Source of the DNA: an uncultured Schlesneria sp.
GTDB taxonomy: Bacteria > Planctomycetota > Planctomycetia > Planctomycetales > Planctomycetaceae
Direction: 5' to 3'
Assembly: GCA_903858935.1 (NCBI GenBank)
Contig: CAIOKO010000021.1
Location: forward strand, 1-63,652
DNA length: 63,652 bases
This document shows positions 55,344 through 63,652 of this stretch, in pieces (the first letter of the stretch is position 1; each line of letters starts with the position of its first letter). A program made the position numbers and the translations under genes. The notes under the pieces are model-generated. The model saw only the letters and a list, made by a program, of their open reading frames with translations, searched no databases and had not been told where the DNA came from.

Positions 55344-57134
55344 GTGTCGACTATCTCCGCCAGCCAGCCTTTGTCAACGGAAACGCGAACGCTGAACGGG
55401 GCCGATGTCTTTGTCGAATGCCTCATCCGACAGGGAACCGACGTCATTTTCGCATATCCGGGCGGATGCAGCATGCCGCTGCATCAGTCATTGACGCACA
55501 GAAGTGCAGATATTCGGACGATCCTTCCACGACATGAACAGGGGGGGGCATTCGCTGCGCAAGGGGTGTCTCGGACGACCGACCGCGTTGGCGTCTGTAT
55601 GGGGACAAGTGGTCCAGGTGCGACGAATCTCGTCACGGCGATTGCTGACGCGAAGATGGACAGCATTCCGATGATCGCGATTTCCGCTCAGGTCCCCACG
55701 ACTCTTATTGGCAGCGACGCCTTTCAAGAGACGCCGATGGTCGAGATCTGTCGTGCCATCACCAAGCATCACTATCTGGTCACGAAAACAGAAGACATTC
55801 CTCGCATCATCAAAGAAGCGTTCTACATTGCTCGTACCGGACGACCCGGACCAGTGTTGATCGATGTTCCAAAGGATGTTCAGCTGAATCTTGTGACTTG
55901 GGACGTTGATTATGACCCCGAGATGAACCTGCCTGGCTATCATCCGGAAGTTCGCCGAGTTCACCCGAACCAGATTCGGGCGATCTTGAAGATGATCCGG
56001 GAATCGAAGAAGCCGATTTTCTACGCAGGTGGGGGGATCATTCAGGCCAATGCCAGTGAAGAATTCACCAAGTTCGCTCGCAAGACCGGTATTCCCGTCG
56101 CGACGACGGTGATGGGGATCGGTTGTTTTCCTGGCGATGACGAGCAGTCGTTGCACATGCTTGGGATGCACGGCACGGTCTATTCGAACTATGCGATCAA
56201 CGAAGCCGATTTGCTTTTGGCGTTCGGTGTTCGTTTCGACGATCGTGTGACCGGAAAACTGAGCGAATTCGCGAAACACGGCAAGATTGTGCACGTGGAT
56301 ATCGATCCATCGGAGTTGCATAAGAACAAAATCGCCGACATTCCCGTTGTGGCGAACATCAAGGAAGTGCTTCAGGGATTGAATGCGATGATTGCGGAAG
56401 AAGACGTTCCGCAAATTGACGCCTGGTGGGAAACGGTCAACGGTTGGAAGAAGCAATATCCACTGAAAGTCAAAGACAGCGGCGATTTTATCATTCCACA
56501 GTACGCCATTGAGGAATTATGGCGACAAACCAGGAAACTCGACACCTATATCACTGTCGGCGTTGGCCAGCATCAGATGTGGGCGGCTCAGTTTTACAAG
56601 TTTGATCGTCCGCGGCGGTGGCTGAGCAGTTCCGGCTTGGGAACGATGGGCTTTGGTCTGCCTGCTGCCATGGGCGTTCAGGCCGCTCACCCTGAGTCGC
56701 TGGTTGTTGACATTGACGGTGACGGTTGCATGCTGATGAATCTGCAGGAACTCGCCACACTCAAGTGCGAAAATCTGCCTGTGAAGACGCTGCTGCTTAA
56801 TAACCAGCACCTGGGGATGGTGATGCAGTGGGAAGATCGTTTCCTCGAAGGAAGCCGTGCTCATACGTATCTGGGCCCTGTTGATCATCCTGAAGCGGTC
56901 GGTGCCGGATCAGGGGGACACTACGAAGAGACTTATCCCAATTTCGTGCAGATTGCCAAAGGTTTTGGATTGGGAGCTGCCCAGGTTCGCAGCAAAAAAG
57001 ATTTTCCAGCTGCGCTCAAGGCGATGTTGGAATACGATGGCCCGTATCTTCTGGATGTCATCTGTCCTTATCAAGAACACGTGTTGCCGATGATTCCTGG
57101 CGGAAAAACGGTCAAAGACATTATCATCGAATAG
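55344..57134 (+). CDS. ilvB: acetolactate synthase large subunit
   Basis: The 596-residue thiamine-diphosphate enzyme catalyses the first step of branched-chain amino acid synthesis (2 pyruvate to acetolactate). The catalytic Glu is in [12 protein letters not shown] (about 67-78), with GTSGPGATN in the substrate loop region. The ThDP/Mg motif GDGDG-type ([18 protein letters not shown]) is near 455, followed by [14 protein letters not shown] lies before the GTG start. No ilvN regulatory-subunit gene is adjacent. A small conserved gene follows in the same orientation. Confidence 0.95.
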   Translation: MSTISASQPLSTETRTLNGADVFVECLIRQGTDVIFAYPGGCSMPLHQSLTHRSADIRTILPRHEQGGAFAAQGVSRTTDRVGVCMGTSGPGATNLVTAIADAKMDSIPMIAISAQVPTTLIGSDAFQETPMVEICRAITKHHYLVTKTEDIPRIIKEAFYIARTGRPGPVLIDVPKDVQLNLVTWDVDYDPEMNLPGYHPEVRRVHPNQIRAILKMIRESKKPIFYAGGGIIQANASEEFTKFARKTGIPVATTVMGIGCFPGDDEQSLHMLGMHGTVYSNYAINEADLLLAFGVRFDDRVTGKLSEFAKHGKIVHVDIDPSELHKNKIADIPVVANIKEVLQGLNAMIAEEDVPQIDAWWETVNGWKKQYPLKVKDSGDFIIPQYAIEELWRQTRKLDTYITVGVGQHQMWAAQFYKFDRPRRWLSSSGLGTMGFGLPAAMGVQAAHPESLVVDIDGDGCMLMNLQELATLKCENLPVKTLLLNNQHLGMVMQWEDRFLEGSRAHTYLGPVDHPEAVGAGSGGHYEETYPNFVQIAKGFGLGAAQVRSKKDFPAALKAMLEYDGPYLLDVICPYQEHVLPMIPGGKTVKDIIIE

Positions 57135-57143
57135 GGTCAATTC

Positions 57144-57530
57144 ATGTCAATTTCTGTCGATGAAAAATCCACTTTGGCCACGCGTATTCTTGATCGAGTT
57201 GAAGAGCTGGTCCTGACTGCCGAGCGCGAAACAAAGCCTTTGGAGCTGGACCCGCTGCGTAGCGAGTTGTTTGAGTTATTTGTGACGGCGAACGGAGCCG
57301 GTTATACCAATGAGGACGCCGAGCCTGATCTTTCGGCGAACGGCTTATGCCGTACGCTCGGCGCGCGCTGGGGACTGAAAGATGCCGCCAAGAGCGCTGT
57401 CGAGCTCAATGGGCGAATTCCCACAGAACACCTGGCAAAAATGAGACTGCTCTGGTCGCTGATGCGGATGTGGATGGAATGGTCCTATGCGTGGGATCGC
57501 TGGGCAGAATTCCATCAGAACGAAGAGTGA
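57144..57530 (+). CDS. conserved hypothetical protein downstream of ilvB
   Basis: The 128-residue soluble protein has no signal peptide. It starts 9 bases after the ilvB stop, implying co-transcription. It is helical and acidic, with conserved-looking LDRVEELVLTAER and NGLCRTLGARWGLKDAA, and a Trp/Met-rich C-terminal helix (RLLWSLMRMWMEWSYAWDRW). I do not recognise it. It does not resemble IlvN, so a regulatory role for ilvB is unsupported. Confidence 0.72.
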   Translation: MSISVDEKSTLATRILDRVEELVLTAERETKPLELDPLRSELFELFVTANGAGYTNEDAEPDLSANGLCRTLGARWGLKDAAKSAVELNGRIPTEHLAKMRLLWSLMRMWMEWSYAWDRWAEFHQNEE

Positions 57531-57728
57531 CACAAACAGAAAAATTTCGAACTTTTCGCGACCGGGTTGCATCTTTGTTGCAACTTCCGTATTCGATTCA
57601 TATCAGAACGTGTTTGTTTTTAAATCTTCGGCGTGCGGTGACCGGGGTCAACGGCTTCGAGGAATGCCAGTGGTCGTTTGGCGTGATGCAATTTCGCTTT
57701 TCACTGAAAACTGTATGAGCAGCGATCT

Positions 57729-59561
57729 ATGATGAATACCCCTTCAGTATTCCGCCGCTTGTGGCTTCTCGTGTTGTTGGCTGGAATCGGTGTCAGCGAC
57801 GCCGCCTGGGCGCAACAAGGTCCACCAGCGAACCCGCCCGCACCGACCACAGTAGCTCCATCCGGCGCGGTTGGCAAAGATTCAAATAGTTATCCACCAC
57901 TTCCGGTTCCGTTTTATCGCGGCAGTCACCCGACACGTCGCGACCTTGTTGGTTTCTACTTTCACTCGTTCATGCTGATTTATCTGTTGGGGCTCTTTGG
58001 CGTCTGGGTCTGGACCGCAAACTGGATCGATACCGATGCCAATGAACTGAAAGTTCAACCACAATTATGGAATTCGATTGTCTTACTGACCGGTGTCGCA
58101 GGATTCGTCGGATCGCTTTGCGCTCCTCAATGGTTTCTCAGTTTTCTGTCGATGACAGCCGGTTACGCGATACCAATGGGAATTTACGTCGCTGAACGAA
58201 ATAAGCGTGTTCCCGAATCAGGCAAGGTTCTGACGCCCCGACACCTCAGATCTGTCGCTTTGCGGCTGATGTCGAGACTGGGTATGAACGTCGGAACGAA
58301 AGAGCAGCGAAGTCATGCTGGTGGCCCGCCAATTCGGTTGATTGGAAAGTCCGGTAAGGGAGCTGGTGAGGTTGATCGATCTCGACAGGTCGAGAGTTCA
58401 ACGGGCTATATCGCGGCTCGAGAATTGGTTTATGACGCCATTCTCCGTCGTACAACGGATATCCATCTCGAACCCAAAGAAGGTGAGATGTCGGTCCGGC
58501 TACGTATCGACGGCGTGATGTATCCTGCCGAGGCGTTTGATCGCAGCACCGGTGACGCTCTGGTCAACATTTTCAAAGTGCTGTCCGCAATGGACATCAC
58601 CGAACGGCGAAAAGCACAGGACGGAAGTTTCCGCGCCGAGATGGAAGGAAGAACAATCGACTTCCGCGTCGCCACCCAGGGTCTTCAAGGTGGCGAAAAG
58701 ATGGTGATTCGTATTCTCGACAAGGGGGCGACCGCCAAAACGCTCTCGGATCTCGGGATGCGGAAACAACTTGTCGAACAAATGCAGGGCATCGTCAGTC
58801 AACCACACGGCATGTTTCTCACCTGTGGTCCCACGGGTGCTGGTAAATCGACAACATTGTACGCGGCGTTGCAAGAGATCAATGCCTACGAAAACAACAT
58901 CATCACGGTCGAAGATCCCGTCGAATACAAGATGCCGAATGTCACGCAGATTGAAATCAATTCGAAGGCGGGGCAGACGTTCGCGACAGCACTGAGAAGT
59001 ATTTTGCGACAAGACCCTGACGTCGTCATGATCGGGGAAATCCGCGACGGTGAAACGGCGAAAATTTCCTGTCAGGCAGCAAATACCGGGCATATGGTGT
59101 TCTCGACCATCCATGCAAACGACACGATCGCTGCTTTGTTCCGATTGATCGATCTGGAGGTCGAGCCGTTCTTGCTGGCGAGTTCCATTTCGGCAATCCT
59201 CGGGCAGCGACTGGTTCGCAAACTCTGTGCTGATTGCAAGGAAGCCTATAAGCCATCGGCGGACCTGCTGCAGAAGATTGGTCTTCCTGCCGACAAGGTC
59301 GATAAATTCTATCGCCCGCCATCGAAACCTGAAGGAACATGTCCGTCATGCAACGGACTGGGATATACAGGACGAATCGGTGTGTTCGAATTGCTTGTCA
59401 TTAATGATCGTCTTCGCGATTTGATTCGTGAAACGCCGAACATGACTGCAATTAAGGCCGAAGCCCGAAAGAACGGCATGTTGTATATGAAAGAAGAAGG
59501 CCTGCGATTGGTTGTTAAAGGGACAACATCGATTGATGAACTGTTGCGAGTCGTTAAGTAA
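57729..59561 (+). CDS. GspE/PilB-type secretion ATPase with signal peptide and membrane N-terminus
   Basis: The 610-residue protein differs from the cytosolic family norm. A signal-peptide-like leader (1-28, AWAQQ) is followed by a Pro-rich linker and two or three hydrophobic segments (about 76-97, 114-131 and 135-155). The canonical ATPase (about 225-610) has Walker A GPTGAGKS (367-374), an Asp box EDPVEYKM, Walker B MIGEIRDGE (434-442), and a tetracysteine C-x-x-C pair (CADCKEA...CPSCNGLG). GspE/PilB ATPases power type II secretion or type IV pili. No other T2S/T4P gene is in the window, so its system is elsewhere. Confidence 0.9.
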   Translation: MMNTPSVFRRLWLLVLLAGIGVSDAAWAQQGPPANPPAPTTVAPSGAVGKDSNSYPPLPVPFYRGSHPTRRDLVGFYFHSFMLIYLLGLFGVWVWTANWIDTDANELKVQPQLWNSIVLLTGVAGFVGSLCAPQWFLSFLSMTAGYAIPMGIYVAERNKRVPESGKVLTPRHLRSVALRLMSRLGMNVGTKEQRSHAGGPPIRLIGKSGKGAGEVDRSRQVESSTGYIAARELVYDAILRRTTDIHLEPKEGEMSVRLRIDGVMYPAEAFDRSTGDALVNIFKVLSAMDITERRKAQDGSFRAEMEGRTIDFRVATQGLQGGEKMVIRILDKGATAKTLSDLGMRKQLVEQMQGIVSQPHGMFLTCGPTGAGKSTTLYAALQEINAYENNIITVEDPVEYKMPNVTQIEINSKAGQTFATALRSILRQDPDVVMIGEIRDGETAKISCQAANTGHMVFSTIHANDTIAALFRLIDLEVEPFLLASSISAILGQRLVRKLCADCKEAYKPSADLLQKIGLPADKVDKFYRPPSKPEGTCPSCNGLGYTGRIGVFELLVINDRLRDLIRETPNMTAIKAEARKNGMLYMKEEGLRLVVKGTTSIDELLRVVK

Positions 59562-59660
59562 TTCCGTCAGTCACCGGAAAATGGTTTGATCAAAATCGAT
59601 CGTGAAAAGCGATCCAGCGGCAAAGTATAAGTCACTCCCTTTCGTCGAGTTTGAAACATT

Positions 59661-60398
59661 ATGATTGAAATCATTTGTCTGGCCGTCGTAGCGGTTGTGA
59701 CGTGGTTAGTCGCCAGCGAAGGGATCTGGGGCGCGGCTCAGACGTTCCTTTGTACGTTGCTTGCCGGTTTATTGGCGATGAATTTCTTTGAACCTCTGGC
59801 CAATTCGATTCGCGGTCTTGTCGGTGACAATTACGCGGACATCGTCGCATTGTTGGGTCTGTTCACCGCGTTCTGCTTCGCCCTGCGAATGGGGACCGAA
59901 CAGCTTGCACCGAGCTATATACAAGTTATCCCGATGCTGGACACAGTCGGCCGCTGGGCATTTGGTGCGGTGACCGGGTACTTGACGATGGCGATTTTGC
60001 TGACGGCCCTGCATACGGCACCGTTGCCCCGCGAATTCCTTGGGTTCAAGCCGGAAAAAAACAACTTTTTTGGAAGCGCTCCTGACAGACAATGGCTGGG
60101 ATTCACCCAGTATGTCTCTGAAAGGCCCCTTTCCAAAGCAATTTTCAAGGACAAGTTTGGGAACCAGGATATTGTGCTTGTTCATGCATTTGATGGTAAG
60201 TACGAAAAGATTGGCGATCCATCCAAGCCGTATCCGAACGGAATCTGGCCCTCGTTCCCGATTCGTTATGCGATGCGGCGGGAACGACTTGACACGAATC
60301 AGTCGGCTGGCCCTTCGGCGACACCCGTTCAACAAGTGGTTCCCCCTTCGACAGCGCCTGTGGTTCCCGGTCAGGGTGGACCGAACGTTGGTTTTTAG
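59661..60398 (+). CDS. CvpA-family-like membrane protein
   Basis: The 245-residue protein has four hydrophobic helices in the first 120 residues (IEIICLAVVAVVTWLVA, TFLCTLLAGLLAMNFF, VALLGLFTAFCFAL and FGAVTGYLTMAILLTAL). The order and the FFEPLA-like turn resemble CvpA (colicin V production) proteins. The C-terminal half is soluble and ends in a Pro/Ser/Gly-rich tail. It may share a transcript with the ATPase gene upstream (100-base gap), but this is uncertain. Confidence 0.7.
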   Translation: MIEIICLAVVAVVTWLVASEGIWGAAQTFLCTLLAGLLAMNFFEPLANSIRGLVGDNYADIVALLGLFTAFCFALRMGTEQLAPSYIQVIPMLDTVGRWAFGAVTGYLTMAILLTALHTAPLPREFLGFKPEKNNFFGSAPDRQWLGFTQYVSERPLSKAIFKDKFGNQDIVLVHAFDGKYEKIGDPSKPYPNGIWPSFPIRYAMRRERLDTNQSAGPSATPVQQVVPPSTAPVVPGQGGPNVGF

Positions 60399-60423
60399 GT
60401 GCCGCTTTATCGCACCGGGGTCC

Positions 60424-61710
60424 TCATGATTTTCGAGGAATCGCTACAAGAGCAAACAGGGCAATCGCAGGCGTGAGTGGCGCTCGCATGCGTGTATTCG
60501 TCCAATAGAAAAAATGTGCCAGTTGAACTGAAGCGATCAGAACGAATAATGGCAACCAATTGCGGCGGTCCTGGCTGTACGAAATCGTAATGAGTCCAAC
60601 CAATCCGGCGGTCAGAATCAGAGAATAAAACCATCCGACGGCTGACATGGTCCACCCGACGGCGTGAGCGGTCGCATCTCCTTGAGGGACGATGTTCCAA
60701 AGGCTGCGAATGCGATGGACGACAGCTGCTGCAAACAGGCGCGGTGTGGCAAGAATGTATTGCCTGGCCTGATTTGAGTACCAGCGGTCTCGTTGAATTT
60801 CTGACGCGTGACTTCCAAGTTCTTCTTCAATCTTTGACTCGAGCTCTGACTGCCAGTTCAACAGGCTGTCTTGTTGCCAAACGGTTCCCCAACGTTGTTC
60901 GACGACCTCTTGATAAAAGACAGGATTATTACCAAGCAGAAATGTGTAGCCCCCGTGAGTGGTCGTGAGAATTGGAACACCGAACACAATCCAGTTCCGA
61001 ATCAACCACGGAGCAACAATGCATAAAGTGCCGAACAGTGACCAGATCCATCGGGACAAAAACGGCATGAAACTGGTTGCACAATTCTCAACGTGATCTC
61101 GTCGCAGGGTGGTCATCCAGATCAAAACATAAAGAACGGCAACCAGCCAAAAGGTTGGTCTGCACAGCACAAGTAGTCCAAAAGCAAGACCGCTTAGAAA
61201 TTGTTTGATCGAGAATTCAGAAAGATTTCCGGGCGAGTTTGAAATAATGGACCAGAGCCAAAGTGTCGCTAAAAATGTGCAAGTCGATTCTGTCATCGGC
61301 TGGCACGTGTACCAGACCAGTAAGGGATCGATCGCCACGATCAATGCAGCGAGAAATCGTCTTGGGCCGAAGTTCAGGCTGCGTCCCAATCGTGCAGTGA
61401 GCCAGACTGTCAGCAGGCTGGTGATGATATTGATTCCACCAACCACGACGGACGGCGGAAAACAAATAAGCCCTGCGCCAAGGAACGTCGGATACAGGGG
61501 AGGGCGAAATGCAGTGGGCTGCGAACTGTCAGGGCTACTGAAGCCCCGCCCTTCAGCGATACCGGTTGCGATTCCCAGATAGGCATCTCGATCAAGAATC
61601 AATTCATCTGGTCGAATTGCAAGGACCGCCAGTCTCAGTCCCAGCGCAACCACCAGACATGCCATCGTTCCGATCGCGTCAAATCTCGAGTATTTACAGG
61701 ACGCGTCCAT
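60424..61710 (-). CDS. GT39-family-like glycosyltransferase (polytopic membrane)
   Basis: The 428-residue protein has 9-10 membrane helices. The early periplasmic loop with the acidic motif DRDAYLGIATGIAEGRGFS carries the DD/DE-type acidic pair used by ArnT/PMT-fold glycosyltransferases. FRPPLYPTFL and the large loop near 240-310 also fit. Members transfer sugars from polyprenyl-phosphate donors at the outer face of the membrane. Acceptor and sugar are unknown; no lipid-A or protein-O-mannosylation gene is adjacent. Confidence 0.85.
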   Translation of the reverse strand: MDASCKYSRFDAIGTMACLVVALGLRLAVLAIRPDELILDRDAYLGIATGIAEGRGFSSPDSSQPTAFRPPLYPTFLGAGLICFPPSVVVGGINIITSLLTVWLTARLGRSLNFGPRRFLAALIVAIDPLLVWYTCQPMTESTCTFLATLWLWSIISNSPGNLSEFSIKQFLSGLAFGLLVLCRPTFWLVAVLYVLIWMTTLRRDHVENCATSFMPFLSRWIWSLFGTLCIVAPWLIRNWIVFGVPILTTTHGGYTFLLGNNPVFYQEVVEQRWGTVWQQDSLLNWQSELESKIEEELGSHASEIQRDRWYSNQARQYILATPRLFAAAVVHRIRSLWNIVPQGDATAHAVGWTMSAVGWFYSLILTAGLVGLITISYSQDRRNWLPLFVLIASVQLAHFFYWTNTRMRAPLTPAIALFALVAIPRKS

Positions 61711-61787
61711 GAGCGAGGCTCTACCGTGAACCCGCCTGAGAACGAAGATTGCATTCGATCGATGGCGAGTTCTAATACAAAAATCCG

Positions 61788-62174
61788 TCAGTTCTTTTCT
61801 TTGGTAACGATCTTGATTTGGTCAGGTTCTTCCACTTTGATCTGTGGTTTTTCTTTTTGAAGGACAACCGTTCCGGTCACTTCGATCAGCTTACCTTTGA
61901 AATGAACTTCAGGCTTTTCAATACCAGCCTTTTTGAACTTTGCTAAGTCATTCTTCGAAATAAAGATCGTGAAGTTCTTTGCGTCTTTGTAGTCTTCTTC
62001 GGAATTGAGATATCGATTGTTGTCACCCCCGGTCGACTTGACCTCCATCTGCATAACGACTTTTTCATTGGCTCGCTTGGCCGCTTCTGCAGGTGTCAAA
62101 GGTGGAGTTTCGGCAGCAGCGATGACGAAAAGTGGAAACAAACAGAGGGCGATTAAAAGACCAGTAAGTCGCAT
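61788..62174 (-). CDS. small exported OB-fold-like hypothetical protein
   Basis: The 128-residue protein starts MRLTGLLIALCLFPL with GGGAG upstream, and has a signal peptide (1-20). The mature part is a Lys/Glu-rich beta-barrel-like domain with HFKGKLIEVTGTVVLQKEKPQIKVEEPDQI written over 85-115, characteristic of OB-fold-like small exported proteins. A longer frame to 62210 lacks the ribosome site. Function is unknown. Confidence 0.75.
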   Translation of the reverse strand: MRLTGLLIALCLFPLFVIAAAETPPLTPAEAAKRANEKVVMQMEVKSTGGDNNRYLNSEEDYKDAKNFTIFISKNDLAKFKKAGIEKPEVHFKGKLIEVTGTVVLQKEKPQIKVEEPDQIKIVTKEKN

Positions 62175-62301
62175 CACGAAATCTCCCGAACAGGTGCCAG
62201 TGAAAACCAATTCTGAGGTTGAAACGATCCCGCGACAGGATATCCGATTTCAGCCTTGAGAACGATCCGCCCGAGAATGATGCTGAATATTTCGATAGAT
62301 G

Positions 62302-63051
62302 TCAGGCATTCTGGAATGGACCGTCGTCTGCTGCGAACGGGGGATCTTCACCTTGAAGCAGGCACCATGCATTTTCGGCTGCACGTTGCTCGGCTTCTTT
62401 CTTATTTGGACCCCATGCGGGGGGAAAGGAATCCATTCCAACGACAGCAGCGATCTTGAAGCACTTCAGATGATCGGGTCCGGATTCATCGAGCAATTGA
62501 TAGAGCGGAGTTCCACGCTGGTTCTTCTGCACGAGTTGCTGGAGCAAGCTTTTGTAATTTCTGCCGTGCGTGGATTCGACGGTGCGATCAATCTCAGGCT
62601 CGATGAGTCGGATTAAGAATGGCTTGACGATGGGCATTCCCCCATCGAGATAAAGGCCCGCCACAATCGATTCGAAGACCGCCGCCTGCACGGAAAGCGG
62701 AATTTTCTCAAAATCAGACAAGCCCTTGCCGAGTCGTAGAAACTCACCGAGCCGCAGGTCGGCACTCAGCTTCGCACATGTGGTACGGCTAACAACCACG
62801 GACTTGATTCGGGTCAGCTCGCCCTCGGTCTTTTCAGGAAAACGATGAAATAACAGTTCGCATACGACAGTCCCCAAAATCGCGTCACCCAGGAACTCAA
62901 GTCGCTCATTTGAATCGAGCCGAGTACGAGCGATTGACGAGTGCGTCAGACATCTCAGCAGCAGTGACCGGTCTTGAAACTGATAGTCCAGTGCTTTTTC
63001 ACAAGCCGACAGATTTTCGTCGAGCGAAGAAACATTGGTAACGACAGACAT
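62302..63051 (-). CDS. rnc: ribonuclease III
   Basis: The 249-residue protein has the RNase III signature [15 protein letters not shown] (about 55-69) with catalytic Glu/Asp residues. The acidic residue in the second motif is present ([16 protein letters not shown]), and a C-terminal double-stranded RNA-binding domain (about 165-240) includes [12 protein letters not shown]. It cleaves double-stranded RNA in rRNA maturation. I use the ATG at 63051 with a GGGGAA site upstream; a longer frame to 63069 adds 6 residues. Confidence 0.95.
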   Translation of the reverse strand: MSVVTNVSSLDENLSACEKALDYQFQDRSLLLRCLTHSSIARTRLDSNERLEFLGDAILGTVVCELLFHRFPEKTEGELTRIKSVVVSRTTCAKLSADLRLGEFLRLGKGLSDFEKIPLSVQAAVFESIVAGLYLDGGMPIVKPFLIRLIEPEIDRTVESTHGRNYKSLLQQLVQKNQRGTPLYQLLDESGPDHLKCFKIAAVVGMDSFPPAWGPNKKEAEQRAAENAWCLLQGEDPPFAADDGPFQNA

Positions 63052-63517
63052 AAGATTTCCCCGACGCAATTTTCAGGACGGAAACGTCCAGCGCGGGATC
63101 TGAGATGGAAAAGAATCGCTTCTTATACAACCCCTGATCTCAAGCTGATGTCACTTCTATATTTTGCGCAGCTACGGCTGTCAATCCGAAGAATGTGTGT
63201 CCAAGGCGTGTAAGTATGTCACCGGGGTCGCTCAGTCCAGAAATTTCCAACGTGAAAACATGACTTTGCGTACTGGAAAAAAGGGACATTTTTCATTGAG
63301 AGTATAAGAATGAATCGATTCTGTGATCGAAGGGAACAGCACGTCGTTTTTCGACTTGACCTGACAAAAGACCTGAATAATCTGGCGATGAAAGAGTTTT
63401 GGCAGATTCAGGACAGATCATAAAATGAGTGTCGGAGCGGTTGTAACGAGATTGGTGCTCGGAACTTTGTGCCGTTCGGACGTTTTTTTGCGAGGAGTTT
63501 ATCAATGCTCACTACGA
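63052..63517. other. intergenic region beside IS element
   Basis: About 470 bp with no gene recognised between rnc and the insertion sequence. The rnc promoter should be near its start. No target-site duplication can be checked because the far end of the IS is outside the window. Confidence 0.4.
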
Positions 63518-63652
63518 TGGACCCCAAAAACTGGACCAGGAAATAAGATAGAATTTCAGTGGTTCAGTTTTGGAGGGGAAGATGCCCGGTAAGCGTAAGA
63601 TTCGGAGCGGGAGTTTCAAAGCGAAGGTTGCGATCGCAGCGTTGCGAGAGCA
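63518..63652 (+). mobile_element. IS3-family element, left end (partial)
   Basis: The terminal inverted-repeat-like sequence TGGACCCCAAAAACTGGACC starts at 63518. A GGAGGGG ribosome site and a transposase frame that runs off the window follow. The right end and the second transposase frame are not visible. Confidence 0.85.
63582..63652 (+). CDS. IS3-family transposase OrfA, N-terminal fragment
   Basis: It starts MPGKRKIRSGSFKAKVAIAA, a Lys/Arg-rich start with the helix-turn-helix lead-in that opens IS3-family OrfA proteins. GGAGGGGAAG precedes the ATG directly. It is truncated by the window edge after 23 codons. Confidence 0.82.
   Translation, partial: MPGKRKIRSGSFKAKVAIAALRE

Noticed and set aside
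55488-56456. 322-codon frame antisense to ilvB
   Set aside because: It lies wholly within the strongly conserved ilvB gene, lacks motifs and is explained by codon bias.

Overview
The window is bacterial and almost certainly from the Planctomycetes (Planctomycetaceae-like). Evidence includes three Ser/Thr kinases fused to TPR-like or membrane parts, an ECF sigma factor next to one of them, a DUF1501 twin-arginine protein, PQQ-repeat, NHL and YCF48-like secreted proteins, a PEP-CTERM protein, and long repeat-filled intergenic regions. The genus cannot be fixed from the sequence alone.

Layout. 1-9.3 kb: the 3' end of tRNA-Phe, a PQQ-repeat protein, a pair of tandem paralogues of unknown function, a large kinase-TPR protein, a repeat island with four ~200-bp tandem units, and an esterase-like hydrolase that lacks the usual serine. 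9.8-18.7 kb: hpt with a translationally coupled exported protein, a DUF1501 protein, an ECF sigma/kinase pair, a HlyD-like adaptor and a CysH-family reductase. 18.8-33 kb: tRNA-Leu, NHL-repeat and lectin-fold-like exported proteins, a PfkB sugar kinase, a methyltransferase, a YCF48-like/CBM9-like giant protein, PolX, a SelL-like membrane redox protein, a VWA protein, an HExxH protein and tRNA-His. 33-36.7 kb: a membrane protein antisense to tRNA-His, a 1.6-kb repeat island and a PEP-CTERM protein.

36.7-49 kb (minus strand) is the most distinctive part. It appears to be one transcription unit: lipoprotein, P-loop GTPase, GAP1-N2-type GTPase-associated protein, a large one-TM coiled-coil protein, a GYF/zinc-ribbon/TM2 protein, an ExbB/MotA-like channel and two ExbD-position one-TM coiled-coil proteins. 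Several of these genes overlap by 1-4 bases. I infer a GTPase-controlled, proton-channel-linked envelope machine. A DUF559 endonuclease gene lies between the GTPase and GAP1 genes, sandwiched between two copies of a ~190-bp element with inverted-repeat ends. The GTPase gene carries an in-frame TAG that cuts off its first zinc knuckle. A second in-frame TAG at the end of the kinase gene at 51.8-53.5 kb is followed by 68 sense codons that read like a conserved tail.

50-63.6 kb: a HEAT-like/SEC-C protein, that kinase, a BNR-type exported protein, ilvB, a small conserved protein, a membrane-anchored GspE-like ATPase, a CvpA-like protein, a GT39-like glycosyltransferase, an OB-fold-like exported protein, rnc, and the left end of an IS3-family element that runs off the window.
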